DNA from: Nocardioides sp. R-C-SC26
GTDB lineage: Bacteria; Actinomycetota; Actinomycetes; Propionibacteriales; Nocardioidaceae
Direction: 5' to 3'
Assembly (NCBI RefSeq): GCF_021246465.1
Contig: NZ_JAHRHK010000021.1
Location: forward strand, 1 to 49,928
DNA length: 49,928 bases
Made by a program: the position numbers and the translations under genes. Below the pieces are notes generated by a model. That model did no database searches. It worked only from the letters and a program-made list of their open reading frames with translations, and was not told the DNA's origin. Shown in pieces: positions 41,738 through 49,640 of this stretch; positions within the stretch are counted from its first letter, which is position 1, and every line of letters starts with the position of its first letter.

Positions 41738-42619
41738 ATGAGCATCGTCGAGAACGACCACACCCAGGTGCTGCCCGCCGTCGGCCCCGTCGGCCCCGCC
41801 GACCCGGCAGACCCGACCGGCTCCGCACCCAGCACAGCCCGCGGGCTCGCCGAGCTGCACGCCCGGGAGGTGACCGCGTGGTTCGGGGAGCACAAGGTGC
41901 TCGACCGGGTCTCGCTGACGATGCCCGCCGGTGAGATCACCGCGCTGATCGGACCGTCGGGCTGCGGCAAGTCGACCTTCCTGCGCATCCTCAACCGCAT
42001 GCACGAGCTGGTGCCGTCGGCCCAGCTCGCCGGCGAGGTGCTGCTCGACGGCGCTGACATCTACGCCCCCGACCGTCGCCTGATCGACGCGCGTCGCGCG
42101 ATCGGGATGGTGTTCCAGAAGCCCAACCCGTTCCCCGCGATGTCGATCCGCGAGAACGTGCTCGCCGGTCTCAAGCTCACCGGCACCAAGGCGAGCCGTT
42201 CGGAGAGGGACGAGCTGGTCGAGCACTGCCTGATCAAGGGCGGCCTGTGGAACGAGGTCAAGGACCGGCTCGACGCCCCGGGCGGCGGCCTCTCGGGGGG
42301 CCAGCAGCAGCGTCTCTGCATCGCGCGCTCGCTCGCCGTCAAGCCGCGTGTGCTGTTGATGGACGAGCCGTGCTCGGCCCTGGACCCGACCTCGACGCGC
42401 GTGATCGAGGAGACCATGGTCGAGCTGGCCCGCGAGGTCACGATTGTGATCGTCACCCACAACATGCAGCAGGCCGCGCGCGTCTCCGACACCTGCGCGT
42501 TCTTCCTCGCCTCCCACGGCACGCCCGGCGTGATCGTGGAGCACGGCGAGACCGCCGCGATGTTCGGCAATCCCCAGGACGAGCGCACCTCCGACTACGT
42601 CAACGGCCGCTTCGGCTGA
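41738..42619 (+). CDS. pstB: PstB phosphate ABC transporter ATPase
   Basis: The 293-residue ATPase has Walker A GPSGCGKST, the Q-loop VFQKPNPFP, the signature LSGGQQQR, Walker B LLMDEPCSALDP and the switch His in VTHNMQQAARVSD. All are typical of PstB. An N-terminal Pro/Ala-rich extension of about 35 residues precedes the fold. It powers the PstC/PstA channel. AGGAAG lies 5 nt before the ATG. Hairpins stand on both sides of the gene. No phoU gene is present in the cluster. Confidence 0.95.
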   Translation: MSIVENDHTQVLPAVGPVGPADPADPTGSAPSTARGLAELHAREVTAWFGEHKVLDRVSLTMPAGEITALIGPSGCGKSTFLRILNRMHELVPSAQLAGEVLLDGADIYAPDRRLIDARRAIGMVFQKPNPFPAMSIRENVLAGLKLTGTKASRSERDELVEHCLIKGGLWNEVKDRLDAPGGGLSGGQQQRLCIARSLAVKPRVLLMDEPCSALDPTSTRVIEETMVELAREVTIVIVTHNMQQAARVSDTCAFFLASHGTPGVIVEHGETAAMFGNPQDERTSDYVNGRFG

Positions 42620-42637
42620 CCTGCTCGCTGGTCAGAT

Positions 42638-42673
42638 GCGTTGACCCGTCTTTCGTCGAAGACGGGTCAACGC
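42638..42673. repeat. Hairpin repeat, copy 5, between convergent pstB and kinase genes
   Basis: A 15-bp perfect stem with arm GCGTTGACCCGTCTT and a 6-nt loop TCGTCG lies in the 59-bp gap between convergent stop codons. It could terminate transcription from both sides. Confidence 0.93.
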
Positions 42674-42678
42674 CGACC

Positions 42679-43752
42679 TCAGGCCAGGGACGACGTCGCG
42701 GCGAGGCCGTTGGCGAGCAGTGGCTCCACGGCGTCGCCGATCAGGTCGAACCCGTCGCCGACGGTCTGGCCGGCGCTGAAGCGGTAGTGGATGCCCTCCA
42801 GGATCACCGCGATCTTCAGGTAGGCCAGTCCGAGGTGGAAGCCGAGCGCCGTCGAGCCGTCGATGTCGCGGCCGCTGGCGACGGCGTACCGCTCGAGCTG
42901 GGTGTCGGCGTCGGGATAGCCCTCTGCCGCGCTGGCGTCGGCGATCGCCGCACCGCCGGGGATCCTGCCGAGGTTGTCGTAGACCATCAGCAGCGCGACG
43001 TCGGTGAGCGGGTCGCCGATCGTGGCCATCTCCCAGTCCACGACCGCCTTCACCGGCCGCTCGTCGTCGGCCACGGAGAGCAGGTTGTCCAGGCGGTAGT
43101 CGCCGTGCACGATCGCCGACGTCGTGGCGTCGCGGGTCGCGTCGGCTTCCGGCACGTGGGCTGCCAGCCGCGCCAGGAGCGTGTCGGCATCGGGCAGCGG
43201 ACGGGTGCGCGAGCCCTCGAGCTGTCGTCCCCACCGCTTGACCTGGCGCCCGAGGAATCCGGCCGGTCGGCCGAACTCTCCCAGGCCCACCTCGTCCGGA
43301 GCGACGGCGTGCAGGGTGGCGAGTGTCTCCACCATCGCGGCCGCGAGTCGATCGGTGCCGGCGGCACCGAGGTCGGCCAACTCCGCGGCGGTGCGGTAGG
43401 GACGCCCCTCCACGCGCGACATCACGTAGAACTGTGCGCCGAGCACCTCGTCGTCACTGCAGAGCGCGAACATCGACGGCACCGGCACGGCGGTTCCGCC
43501 TAGCGCCGACATCGCGGTGAACTCGCGGGTCATGTCGTGCGCGGTCGCCTGGACGTGTCCCAGAGGAGGGCGTCGCAGGATCCTCTCGACGTGTCCGTCG
43601 GTCACCTCGTAGGTCAGGTTCGACTTGCCGCCGGCGATCAGGCGGGCGCGCAGGTCGGCACCCAGGTCGCCGGGCCGCACGGTGTCGTACCACCGGTGGA
43701 AGGCCGCGAGATCGAGACCGGGCAGCTCGGATCCGGGCTCCGACCGGGTCAT
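42679..43752 (-). CDS. Phosphotransferase family protein (APH/ACAD10-like kinase fold)
   Basis: The 357-residue protein has the aminoglycoside-phosphotransferase fold: GKSNLTYEVT near the start, VMSRVEGRPY, the catalytic IVHGDYRLDNLL and the metal site VVDWEMATIGDPLTDVALLM. In actinobacteria such genes next to acyl-CoA dehydrogenases resemble the kinase part of mammalian ACAD10/ACAD11, which act on 4-hydroxyacyl-CoA. That role is inferred from context. The start overlaps the SDR stop by 4 bp. It is the last gene of the catabolic operon. Confidence 0.9.
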   Translation of the reverse strand: MTRSEPGSELPGLDLAAFHRWYDTVRPGDLGADLRARLIAGGKSNLTYEVTDGHVERILRRPPLGHVQATAHDMTREFTAMSALGGTAVPVPSMFALCSDDEVLGAQFYVMSRVEGRPYRTAAELADLGAAGTDRLAAAMVETLATLHAVAPDEVGLGEFGRPAGFLGRQVKRWGRQLEGSRTRPLPDADTLLARLAAHVPEADATRDATTSAIVHGDYRLDNLLSVADDERPVKAVVDWEMATIGDPLTDVALLMVYDNLGRIPGGAAIADASAAEGYPDADTQLERYAVASGRDIDGSTALGFHLGLAYLKIAVILEGIHYRFSAGQTVGDGFDLIGDAVEPLLANGLAATSSLA

Positions 43753-44570
43753 GAGGTGGCCGCCGATGCGGTGAACCGGTCGACCTTCGCGCGCAGACGG
43801 CGCATCCCGGCGAGCCACTGGTCGGTGTGGGCTGCGCGGATCGCGTAGTACTCGCCGACCTCGGGGTGCGGCAGCACCAGGAAGCGATCGTCGTCCAGGC
43901 TCGCCAGCCAGGCGTCGGCCACGGCCGACGGCGCCAGCGCCTCGTCGTGGCTGAGCAGGTCCTTGAGCGGTCCGGCCTGGTCGAGCATCGCCGTCTGCAC
44001 CCCCTGGGGGCAGATGGCCTGCACGGTGACGCCGCGGTCGCCGTAGGTCACCGAGAGCCACTCGGCGAACCCGACGGCGGCGTGCTTGGTGGTGGAGTAG
44101 GCGGCTGCGCCGATCATGGTGAGCAGTCCGGCGGCGGACGCCGTCACCACGAATCGCCCGCCCGCACCGCCGGCGTCGTGGTCGGCGACCCAGCCGGGAA
44201 CGAGTGCCCGGGCCGCTCGCACGTGCGCCATCACGTTCGTCTCGAGCATCTGCTGCCACGCCTGGTCGGGGAGACCGAGCGGATCGGTGACGGTGCGGTC
44301 GATGCCGGCGTTCGCGCAGTAGACGTCGATGCGCCCGAGTGCCTCCGTCGCCGCGGTGATCAGGGTGTCGACGCCCTCCGCCGAGGAGCAGTCACCCGGG
44401 ACGGCGATCGCCCCGAGCTCGTCGGCGGTCGCGGTGCACGAGGCGGGGTCGAGGTCGTTGACGACGACCCGCGCCCCCTCGGCGACCAGCCGCTGGGCGA
44501 GTGCACGGCCGATGCCGCCCCCGGCGCCGGTGACGACGACGCCGCGCCCTTCCAGGCTCGGGTGCCCCAT
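43749..44570 (-). CDS. Short-chain dehydrogenase/reductase
   Basis: The 273-residue SDR has the cofactor motif TGAGGGIG, the CANAGID variant of NNAG, the Ser in VVTASAAG and the YSTTK catalytic motif. The VVNDLD stretch at the end of the second strand suggests NAD(H). Its C-terminal part is longer than in FabG and lacks the usual GG-containing end. It probably oxidises a hydroxyacyl intermediate of the route served by the neighbouring acyl-CoA dehydrogenases. It is 1 bp from the upstream gene and overlaps the downstream one. Confidence 0.92.
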   Translation of the reverse strand: MGHPSLEGRGVVVTGAGGGIGRALAQRLVAEGARVVVNDLDPASCTATADELGAIAVPGDCSSAEGVDTLITAATEALGRIDVYCANAGIDRTVTDPLGLPDQAWQQMLETNVMAHVRAARALVPGWVADHDAGGAGGRFVVTASAAGLLTMIGAAAYSTTKHAAVGFAEWLSVTYGDRGVTVQAICPQGVQTAMLDQAGPLKDLLSHDEALAPSAVADAWLASLDDDRFLVLPHPEVGEYYAIRAAHTDQWLAGMRRLRAKVDRFTASAATS

Positions 44571-44571
44571 C

Positions 44572-45762
44572 TCAGCTCCCGACCTCGGCGGTCACGGGTG
44601 CGCTGCCCAGCACCGAGGCGGCCAACGGGTCCAGCGCACCATGGTCGGCCACGACGGCGGCCAGCTCGTTGAGATGGTGCCCGCGATCTCCCGCGAGGTG
44701 CTCTAGGTAGGTCAGCCGCGACGTGCCCGCGCCGACCCGGTACTCGGCGGTCATCGCAATACCACCGTGAAGCTGGATCGCCTCCTGGCCCACGTGGCGG
44801 CCCGCGGTGCCGAGCTGCACCGCGACCCGTGCGGCAGCGTCGGAGAGCTGCTCGGAGTCGCGTTCGCCAGCGGCGACCGAGGCGGCCACCATCGTCGCCC
44901 ACGCGACGAGGCTGTGGGTGAGCTCGACGCTGGTGTACATGTCGGCGGCGCGGAAGGTCAGCGCCTGGAAGTTGTTGAGCGTGACGCCGAACTGCTTGCG
45001 ACTCTTGAGGTAGGCAGTGGTGTCCACGAGCTGCTGCTCGATGATGCCCAGCGCCTCGTTGGCCCCGAGCACGATCGTGCGGTCGAGGGCCGCCGCGATC
45101 GCCGAGGTCTGGTCGGCGCCCGCGTCGCCCAGCGGCGTGGCGGCGACGCCGCCCAGGACGACGCGCGCGCTGCGCCCGCCGTCGTAGGTGGCGTGACCGC
45201 TGCGCTCGACGGCATCACCCGGCACGACGAACAGGCCGGTGCCGGCCGGTGTCTCGGCGCTGACGATCAGCACGTCGGCGTTCGCTCCCTGGGGTACGGC
45301 GTCGATCCGACCCTGGAGCGTCCACGTGTCGCCGTCCTGCGATGCAGTCACCCCGGAGGCCGAGGGCGACCAACGTCGGGATGCGTGCGCGAAGGAGAGC
45401 AGCCGCTCACCGGACGACAGGCCACCGAGCAGCTCCGCGCGCTGCTCCGCCGTGCCGACGTCGGCCACGAGGCCGCCGGCCTGTACGACCGCCGTCAGGT
45501 AGGGCTCGGGGGCGAGCACGCGACCGAGCTCCTGCAGCACGATCGCCGCCTCGACCCAGGTCGCGCCCGATCCGCCGTCGTCCTCGCCGAACGGGAGGCC
45601 GAGCAGCCCCATCTCCGCGAGCTGGCCCCAGAGCCGCTCGTCGTAGCCTGGGTCGGAGGCGACGGTGCGCCGCCGGTTCTCGTACTCGCCGTAGGTGCGG
45701 GCGACCAGGCCCCGCACAGCCTCGCGCAGTGCGCCCTGCTCGTCGTCGTAGGTGAAGTCCAT
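44572..45762 (-). CDS. Acyl-CoA dehydrogenase family protein (second subunit type)
   Basis: The 396-residue protein has the acyl-CoA dehydrogenase layout: MDFTYDDEQGALREAVRGLV, MGLLGLPFGEDDGGSGATWVEAAIVLQELG, a central beta domain and a C-terminal helical domain with KSRKQFGVTLNNFQAL and QLHGGIAMTAEY. The middle domain lacks clear FAD-contact motifs of a standard dehydrogenase, as in the partner subunit of heteromeric actinobacterial ACADs. It lies 16 bp after the other ACAD gene, so an alpha2beta2 enzyme is likely. Confidence 0.92.
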   Translation of the reverse strand: MDFTYDDEQGALREAVRGLVARTYGEYENRRRTVASDPGYDERLWGQLAEMGLLGLPFGEDDGGSGATWVEAAIVLQELGRVLAPEPYLTAVVQAGGLVADVGTAEQRAELLGGLSSGERLLSFAHASRRWSPSASGVTASQDGDTWTLQGRIDAVPQGANADVLIVSAETPAGTGLFVVPGDAVERSGHATYDGGRSARVVLGGVAATPLGDAGADQTSAIAAALDRTIVLGANEALGIIEQQLVDTTAYLKSRKQFGVTLNNFQALTFRAADMYTSVELTHSLVAWATMVAASVAAGERDSEQLSDAAARVAVQLGTAGRHVGQEAIQLHGGIAMTAEYRVGAGTSRLTYLEHLAGDRGHHLNELAAVVADHGALDPLAASVLGSAPVTAEVGS

Positions 45763-45778
45763 GGTGTCTGTCTCCGTC

Positions 45779-46930
45779 TCAGAGTCCGAGGATGCCGCGG
45801 CTGATGATCTGGCGCTGGATCTCGTTGGACCCGCCGTAGATCGAGGCCTTGCGGAAGTTCAGGTAGGTCGGCACGGAACGGCGGAACCACGCCTCGTCGC
45901 TCGCCTCGTCGTCGCCGAGGGCGAACGCGGCCGGTCCGGCGAGGTCGACCACCAGCTCGGTGACCGCCTGCTGCAGCTCGGTGCCCTTCAGCTTCAACAC
46001 CGAGGACGCCGGGTGGGGTTCGCCGCCGGCCGAGTGAGCGACCACGCGGAGCGCGGTCAGCTCCAGGGCGAGCAGCTCGTTCTCCAGCTCCACGATGCGC
46101 GCCCGCAGCAACGGGTCCTCTGCGATGAGGTCGGCGCAGATCCGCTTGGCCCGGGCGAGTGCCTGCTTGGTCGCCCCGACCGGTGCGACGCCGACCCGCT
46201 CGTTGCCGAGGAGGAACTTGGCGATCGTCCACCCGCCGTCGACCTCGCCGACGAGATTCGCCCCGGGCACGCGCACGTCGGTGAACCAGACCTCGTTGAC
46301 CTCGTGGCCGCCGTCGATGAGCTCGATCGGGCGGACCTCCAGGCCCTCGGTGCGCATGTCGATGAGCAGCATCGAGATGCCGGCCTGCTTCTTCACGTCG
46401 GGGTTGGTGCGCACGAGCGTGAAGATCCAGTCGCCGTACTGACCCAGTGTCGTCCAGGTCTTCTGGCCGTTGACGATCCAGTCATCGCCGTCGCGCACGG
46501 CTGTGGTGCGCAGTGCGGCGAGGTCGGAGCCGGCGTCGGGTTCGGAGAAGCCCTGGCTCCACCAGATGTCGCAGTTCGCGGTCTTCGGCAGGAACTCCTG
46601 CTTCTGCTCAGGGGTGCCGAAGTGCGCGATGACCGGCCCGATCATCCCGGCGTTGAACATCAGCGGTGCGGGCACGCCGGCGGCCTGCATCTCCTCGTTC
46701 CACAGGTGGCGCTGCAGGTCGGTCCAGTCGCGCCCGCCCCACTCCGAGGGCCAGTGCGGCACGGCGAGGCCCGCCGCGTTGAGGATCTGCATGCTCTGCA
46801 CGATCTGGTCGCGGCTCAGCTCGCGGCCCTGCAGCACGACGTCGCGGATCTCCTGCGGCACCTGGGTGGTGAAGAACGTGCGCATCTCCTCGCGGAACGC
46901 CTGCATCTCCTCGGTCAACTGCAACTGCAT
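45779..46930 (-). CDS. Acyl-CoA dehydrogenase (FadE type)
   Basis: The 383-residue enzyme has WSQGFSEPDAGSDLAALRTTAVRDGDDWIVNGQKTW-type FAD and substrate motifs (FSEPxAGSD, NGQKxWTT) in the middle. It ends with YGGSNEIQRQIISRGILGL, also typical. It introduces the alpha-beta double bond in acyl-CoA. Paired with the next gene, it resembles the heteromeric dehydrogenases used by actinobacteria on branched or sterol-derived acyl-CoAs; the true substrate is unknown. GGAGG sits 6-7 nt before the ATG. It is the first gene of the minus-strand operon. Confidence 0.94.
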   Translation of the reverse strand: MQLQLTEEMQAFREEMRTFFTTQVPQEIRDVVLQGRELSRDQIVQSMQILNAAGLAVPHWPSEWGGRDWTDLQRHLWNEEMQAAGVPAPLMFNAGMIGPVIAHFGTPEQKQEFLPKTANCDIWWSQGFSEPDAGSDLAALRTTAVRDGDDWIVNGQKTWTTLGQYGDWIFTLVRTNPDVKKQAGISMLLIDMRTEGLEVRPIELIDGGHEVNEVWFTDVRVPGANLVGEVDGGWTIAKFLLGNERVGVAPVGATKQALARAKRICADLIAEDPLLRARIVELENELLALELTALRVVAHSAGGEPHPASSVLKLKGTELQQAVTELVVDLAGPAAFALGDDEASDEAWFRRSVPTYLNFRKASIYGGSNEIQRQIISRGILGL

Positions 46931-46953
46931 TTGTGTCCTCCGCGGCTTGGCTG

Positions 46954-46985
46954 ACTCGGCTCCCCTGCCCCCAGGGGAACCGAGT
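46954..46985. promoter_or_regulatory. Inverted repeat in the acyl-CoA dehydrogenase leader
   Basis: Arms ACTCGGCTCCCCT and AGGGGAACCGAGT are 13 nt with one mismatch around a C-rich 6-nt loop. On the minus strand it lies between a possible -10 box TTAGAT (about 46999-47004) and the start codon. It may be an operator or a leader hairpin. Confidence 0.5.
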
Positions 46986-47081
46986 GGTCTCGATCACCAT
47001 CTAAGTGGGCGGGTGGGCAGCACGTGAAGCGGGTCGGGCTGTGGGATGCAACAGGATCCGCACCCGGAGCGTTGGAGTCGT

Positions 47082-47639
47082 GTGAGAGCGGAGACGGTGG
47101 TGGTGGTCGGTGGGCAGCGCAGGGTGAGCGGACCGATCCCGTTCGACGACTGGGTGGCGGCGCGCGGCCCGGCACTGCTGCGACTCGCCTTCGTGCTGAC
47201 CGGCAACGCCGTCGACGCCGAGGACGTCGTGCAGGAGGCGTTGTCGCGGGCCTATCCGCGCTGGTCGCGGATCGCGGGCCTCGCCGACCCCGACGCCTAT
47301 GTGCGGCGGATGGTCGTCAACGCCCACACCTCGCGCTGGCGGGCCTGGCGCCGACGAGTCGTGCCGGTCGCGGGGATCCTCGAGGAGGCCGACGGTCCGT
47401 CGACGGAGCAGGCGCGGCTCGCACCCGACGAGCGGGACCGGCTGTGGCGAGCGTGCCTGGCGCTGCCGGCAGCGCAACGGGTGGCCGTCGTCCTGCGCTT
47501 CTATGAGGAACTGGAGTACGCCGAGATCGCGGCGATCGCCGGCGTGCCGGAGGGCACGGTGCGCTCGCGCGTCTCGCGCGGGGTGGCCGCGCTGCGGGCC
47601 GGATGGGACGCCGATGAGCGAGAGCAGGATGAGCGATGA
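47082..47639 (+). CDS. SigE-family RNA polymerase sigma factor (ECF type)
   Basis: The 185-residue protein has region 2, FDDWVAARGPALLRLAFVLTGNAVDAEDVVQEALSRAYPRW. A long linker follows, then region 4, LPAAQRVAVVLRFYEELEYAEIAAIAGVPEGTVRSRVSRGVAALR with the helix-turn-helix. Sigma factors of this type direct RNA polymerase to stress or envelope promoters. GTG 47082 was chosen because GGAG lies 4 nt upstream; ATG 47046 and GTG 47124 are in frame. The stop overlaps the next start by 4 bp, indicating a sigma/anti-sigma pair. Confidence 0.9.
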   Translation: MRAETVVVVGGQRRVSGPIPFDDWVAARGPALLRLAFVLTGNAVDAEDVVQEALSRAYPRWSRIAGLADPDAYVRRMVVNAHTSRWRAWRRRVVPVAGILEEADGPSTEQARLAPDERDRLWRACLALPAAQRVAVVLRFYEELEYAEIAAIAGVPEGTVRSRVSRGVAALRAGWDADEREQDER

Positions 47640-48865
47640 GCAGTGATGGGAAGGACTTCGAGGATCGGCTGACCCGGGCGCTGGGCCGCAGTGCGGCCGC
47701 GGCGCCGACGCGGGTCGACGGCATCGCGCGAGTCGCGGTGGAGCGCGCCGGGGCGCGGAGCCGACGTCGCGCGGCGGGCGTGGTCGTCGTGGCCGCGGTC
47801 GCGGTGCTGGCGGCGCTGACGCCGTCCCTTCTCGCCGGCGGCGGTCCGGCGCGGAGCGTGGTGGCCGGAGGTAGCTCGTCGTCGAGTGCCGACGCGAGAT
47901 GGCGCACCGTCGAGCTGGCCGGAATCGGGGCGGAGAACGGGCCCGAGCCGGAGTCGATCGAGGTCGAGGTGCCCGACGAGTGGGTCGCGTTGAACCCGGG
48001 GGAGTGCGACCGCATCGCCGGTGTGGTGCTCGGGCCGCCCGACGTCGGTTGCGACGGTCCTTCGCTGTCGCTCTTCGTCGGGGCGAACTTCGACATGTGC
48101 TGCCCGCCGGGGCTGGTCTCTCGTGACGGCGAGCCGACCGACGGCGGCTATGTCTACGTCGGCGACCAGAGCACCCTCTTCGTCGACAATGCCGACCGCG
48201 ACGTCGCCCGGCGGATCCTGGCCTCGGCGCGTCCGGCCGGGACGCTCGCGGTCGGCGTGGGGCGGTGGGGGGAGCAGCAGGTGTACCCCGGGGGTGTCGG
48301 CGGCTACGGGGTGGAGGACCCGACCACGATCGTCGCGGAGGTGCCGGCCGATGCCCGCGTCTCGGTGCGCGAGGCCGGGCCCGCGTCGGCGTCTCGTGAC
48401 TGGTGGTCCGCGGTCGCCGTCGCCGACGGCTGGCGGGCGGTGTGGTTCGGCCTGGGTCGGCGCGTCGAGATCACCGGACCGAGTCGTGCGGTGGTCGACG
48501 TCGTGGCGAGCACGCTGCGGACGGTGTCGGCGTCCGATTCGGATCGACGCTGGCAGCGGGTCCAGCGCGACGGCATCAGCGTCGAGCTGCCGCTCTCGTG
48601 GACCTCGCCGCCGGACTGCACGGACTCCCGTCCAGGCCCGCCGCCGACCTTCGGCGCGGCCGGTGGGGAGTGCCAGGAGGTGCCGGGTGCGTTCTTCTAT
48701 GCCGACGTCAGCGCGGTGTCCTTCGCTTATGGCCGCGGCGTCTCGGAGTGCGAGTCGGACGGCTGGTGCGTGCTGGGGCTGGTGGGGGACGGTGCGGTCT
48801 TCGCCCGGGGTCTCACTCGCGCGCAGGCCGTCCGTCTCGATGCCAGCGTGGAGGCGGCTCCGTAG
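47636..48865 (+). CDS. Membrane protein, probable anti-sigma partner
   Basis: The 409-residue protein has a short charged cytoplasmic part (1-42, with DFEDRLTRALGRSAA), one membrane helix (about 46-66) and a large Ser-started extracellular part. The outer part has two similar beta-rich modules, each containing a SIEVEVPDEWV or GISVELPLSWT strand and Cys residues (ECDR, GCDG, CCPP; DCTD, ECQE). The topology and ATGA overlap with the sigma gene are those of an anti-sigma factor. No zinc ASD motif is seen, so the role is inferred. Confidence 0.75.
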   Translation: MSSDGKDFEDRLTRALGRSAAAAPTRVDGIARVAVERAGARSRRRAAGVVVVAAVAVLAALTPSLLAGGGPARSVVAGGSSSSSADARWRTVELAGIGAENGPEPESIEVEVPDEWVALNPGECDRIAGVVLGPPDVGCDGPSLSLFVGANFDMCCPPGLVSRDGEPTDGGYVYVGDQSTLFVDNADRDVARRILASARPAGTLAVGVGRWGEQQVYPGGVGGYGVEDPTTIVAEVPADARVSVREAGPASASRDWWSAVAVADGWRAVWFGLGRRVEITGPSRAVVDVVASTLRTVSASDSDRRWQRVQRDGISVELPLSWTSPPDCTDSRPGPPPTFGAAGGECQEVPGAFFYADVSAVSFAYGRGVSECESDGWCVLGLVGDGAVFARGLTRAQAVRLDASVEAAP

Positions 48866-48886
48866 TGCGCGGGGCGCCCACGCCGC

Positions 48887-48892
48887 TAGGTT
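48887..48892 (+). promoter_or_regulatory. -10 box TAGGTT, probable leaderless start of the lipoprotein gene
   Basis: TAGGTT is followed by 7 nt and the ATG at 48900. Confidence 0.55.
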
Positions 48893-48899
48893 GCCGGGC

Positions 48900-49553
48900 A
48901 TGATCCGCCTCCCGCTCCGCCGCTTGACGCCTGCCGTCGCCGTCCTCGTCGTCTCGGGTCTCATCACCGTCTCCGCCTGCGGTGGCGACACCGACAGCGA
49001 GCCCGCTGGCGGTGACCAGAGCTCGGCAGCCTCGACCGATGCCGCCACCGACGGTGTCGTCGGGGGACCGGACGACGGGACCGACACGACCGGAGGTGGC
49101 TGCACGACGTCGCTGACCGCCATCTACCCGGACGGCAGCGAGGTCGTGCTCGACACCAGTGCCGCGGCCGTCGAGCTCTCCGGTGGTGGGGCCATGACGA
49201 TCTACGTCGGCGACTACGAGATCCCGACCGCGGACGTCGCCACCGAGACCATCGCTCCGCCGGAGGGCTCTCACCAGGCCTCGATCTTCATCACCACGTT
49301 CGATGCCGACGCCCGGCCCGCGCCGCTGACCTCCGGGATGGAGATCACCTACACCGCGGAGACGGGCGCGCTCACCTTCACCACCATGTTGCTCGCCGGT
49401 GCCGAGATGTACGGCGAGGCAGCCGAGGCCTCGGGCACGGTCACCCTCACCGAGGTCGGCGACGACGCGCTCTGCTTCGACGTCGACTACGCCGACCAGC
49501 AGAAGGCGATGGTCGGCACCGTCTCCGCGCCGATCTACGACACCCCGTTCTGA
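48900..49553 (+). CDS. Putative lipoprotein of unknown function
   Basis: The 217-residue protein has a basic start, a hydrophobic segment and a lipobox-like VSAC (Cys near residue 27). A Ser/Asp/Thr-rich linker follows, then a beta-rich domain (about 75-217) with CTTSLTAIYPDGSEVVLDT and YVGDYEIPTADVATETIAP. The end is CFDVDYADQQKAMVGTVSAPIYD. No family is recognised. It should sit on the outer face of the membrane. Its own -10 box suggests transcription apart from the sigma operon. Confidence 0.8.
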   Translation: MIRLPLRRLTPAVAVLVVSGLITVSACGGDTDSEPAGGDQSSAASTDAATDGVVGGPDDGTDTTGGGCTTSLTAIYPDGSEVVLDTSAAAVELSGGGAMTIYVGDYEIPTADVATETIAPPEGSHQASIFITTFDADARPAPLTSGMEITYTAETGALTFTTMLLAGAEMYGEAAEASGTVTLTEVGDDALCFDVDYADQQKAMVGTVSAPIYDTPF

Positions 49554-49640
49554 CCGAGCGTCGCGGACAGGGCGGCGTCGGCGGCCCGAGGTTTGGGGCC
49601 CGGCGGTCGGTCGGTATGTCTGTCGAGCCTGACGGGCAGA

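Noticed and set aside
39590..42544. A 984-codon open frame antisense to the pst-like genes
   Set aside because: The plus strand carries well-supported PBP and PstB proteins here, and the antisense translation has no domain and a biased composition.
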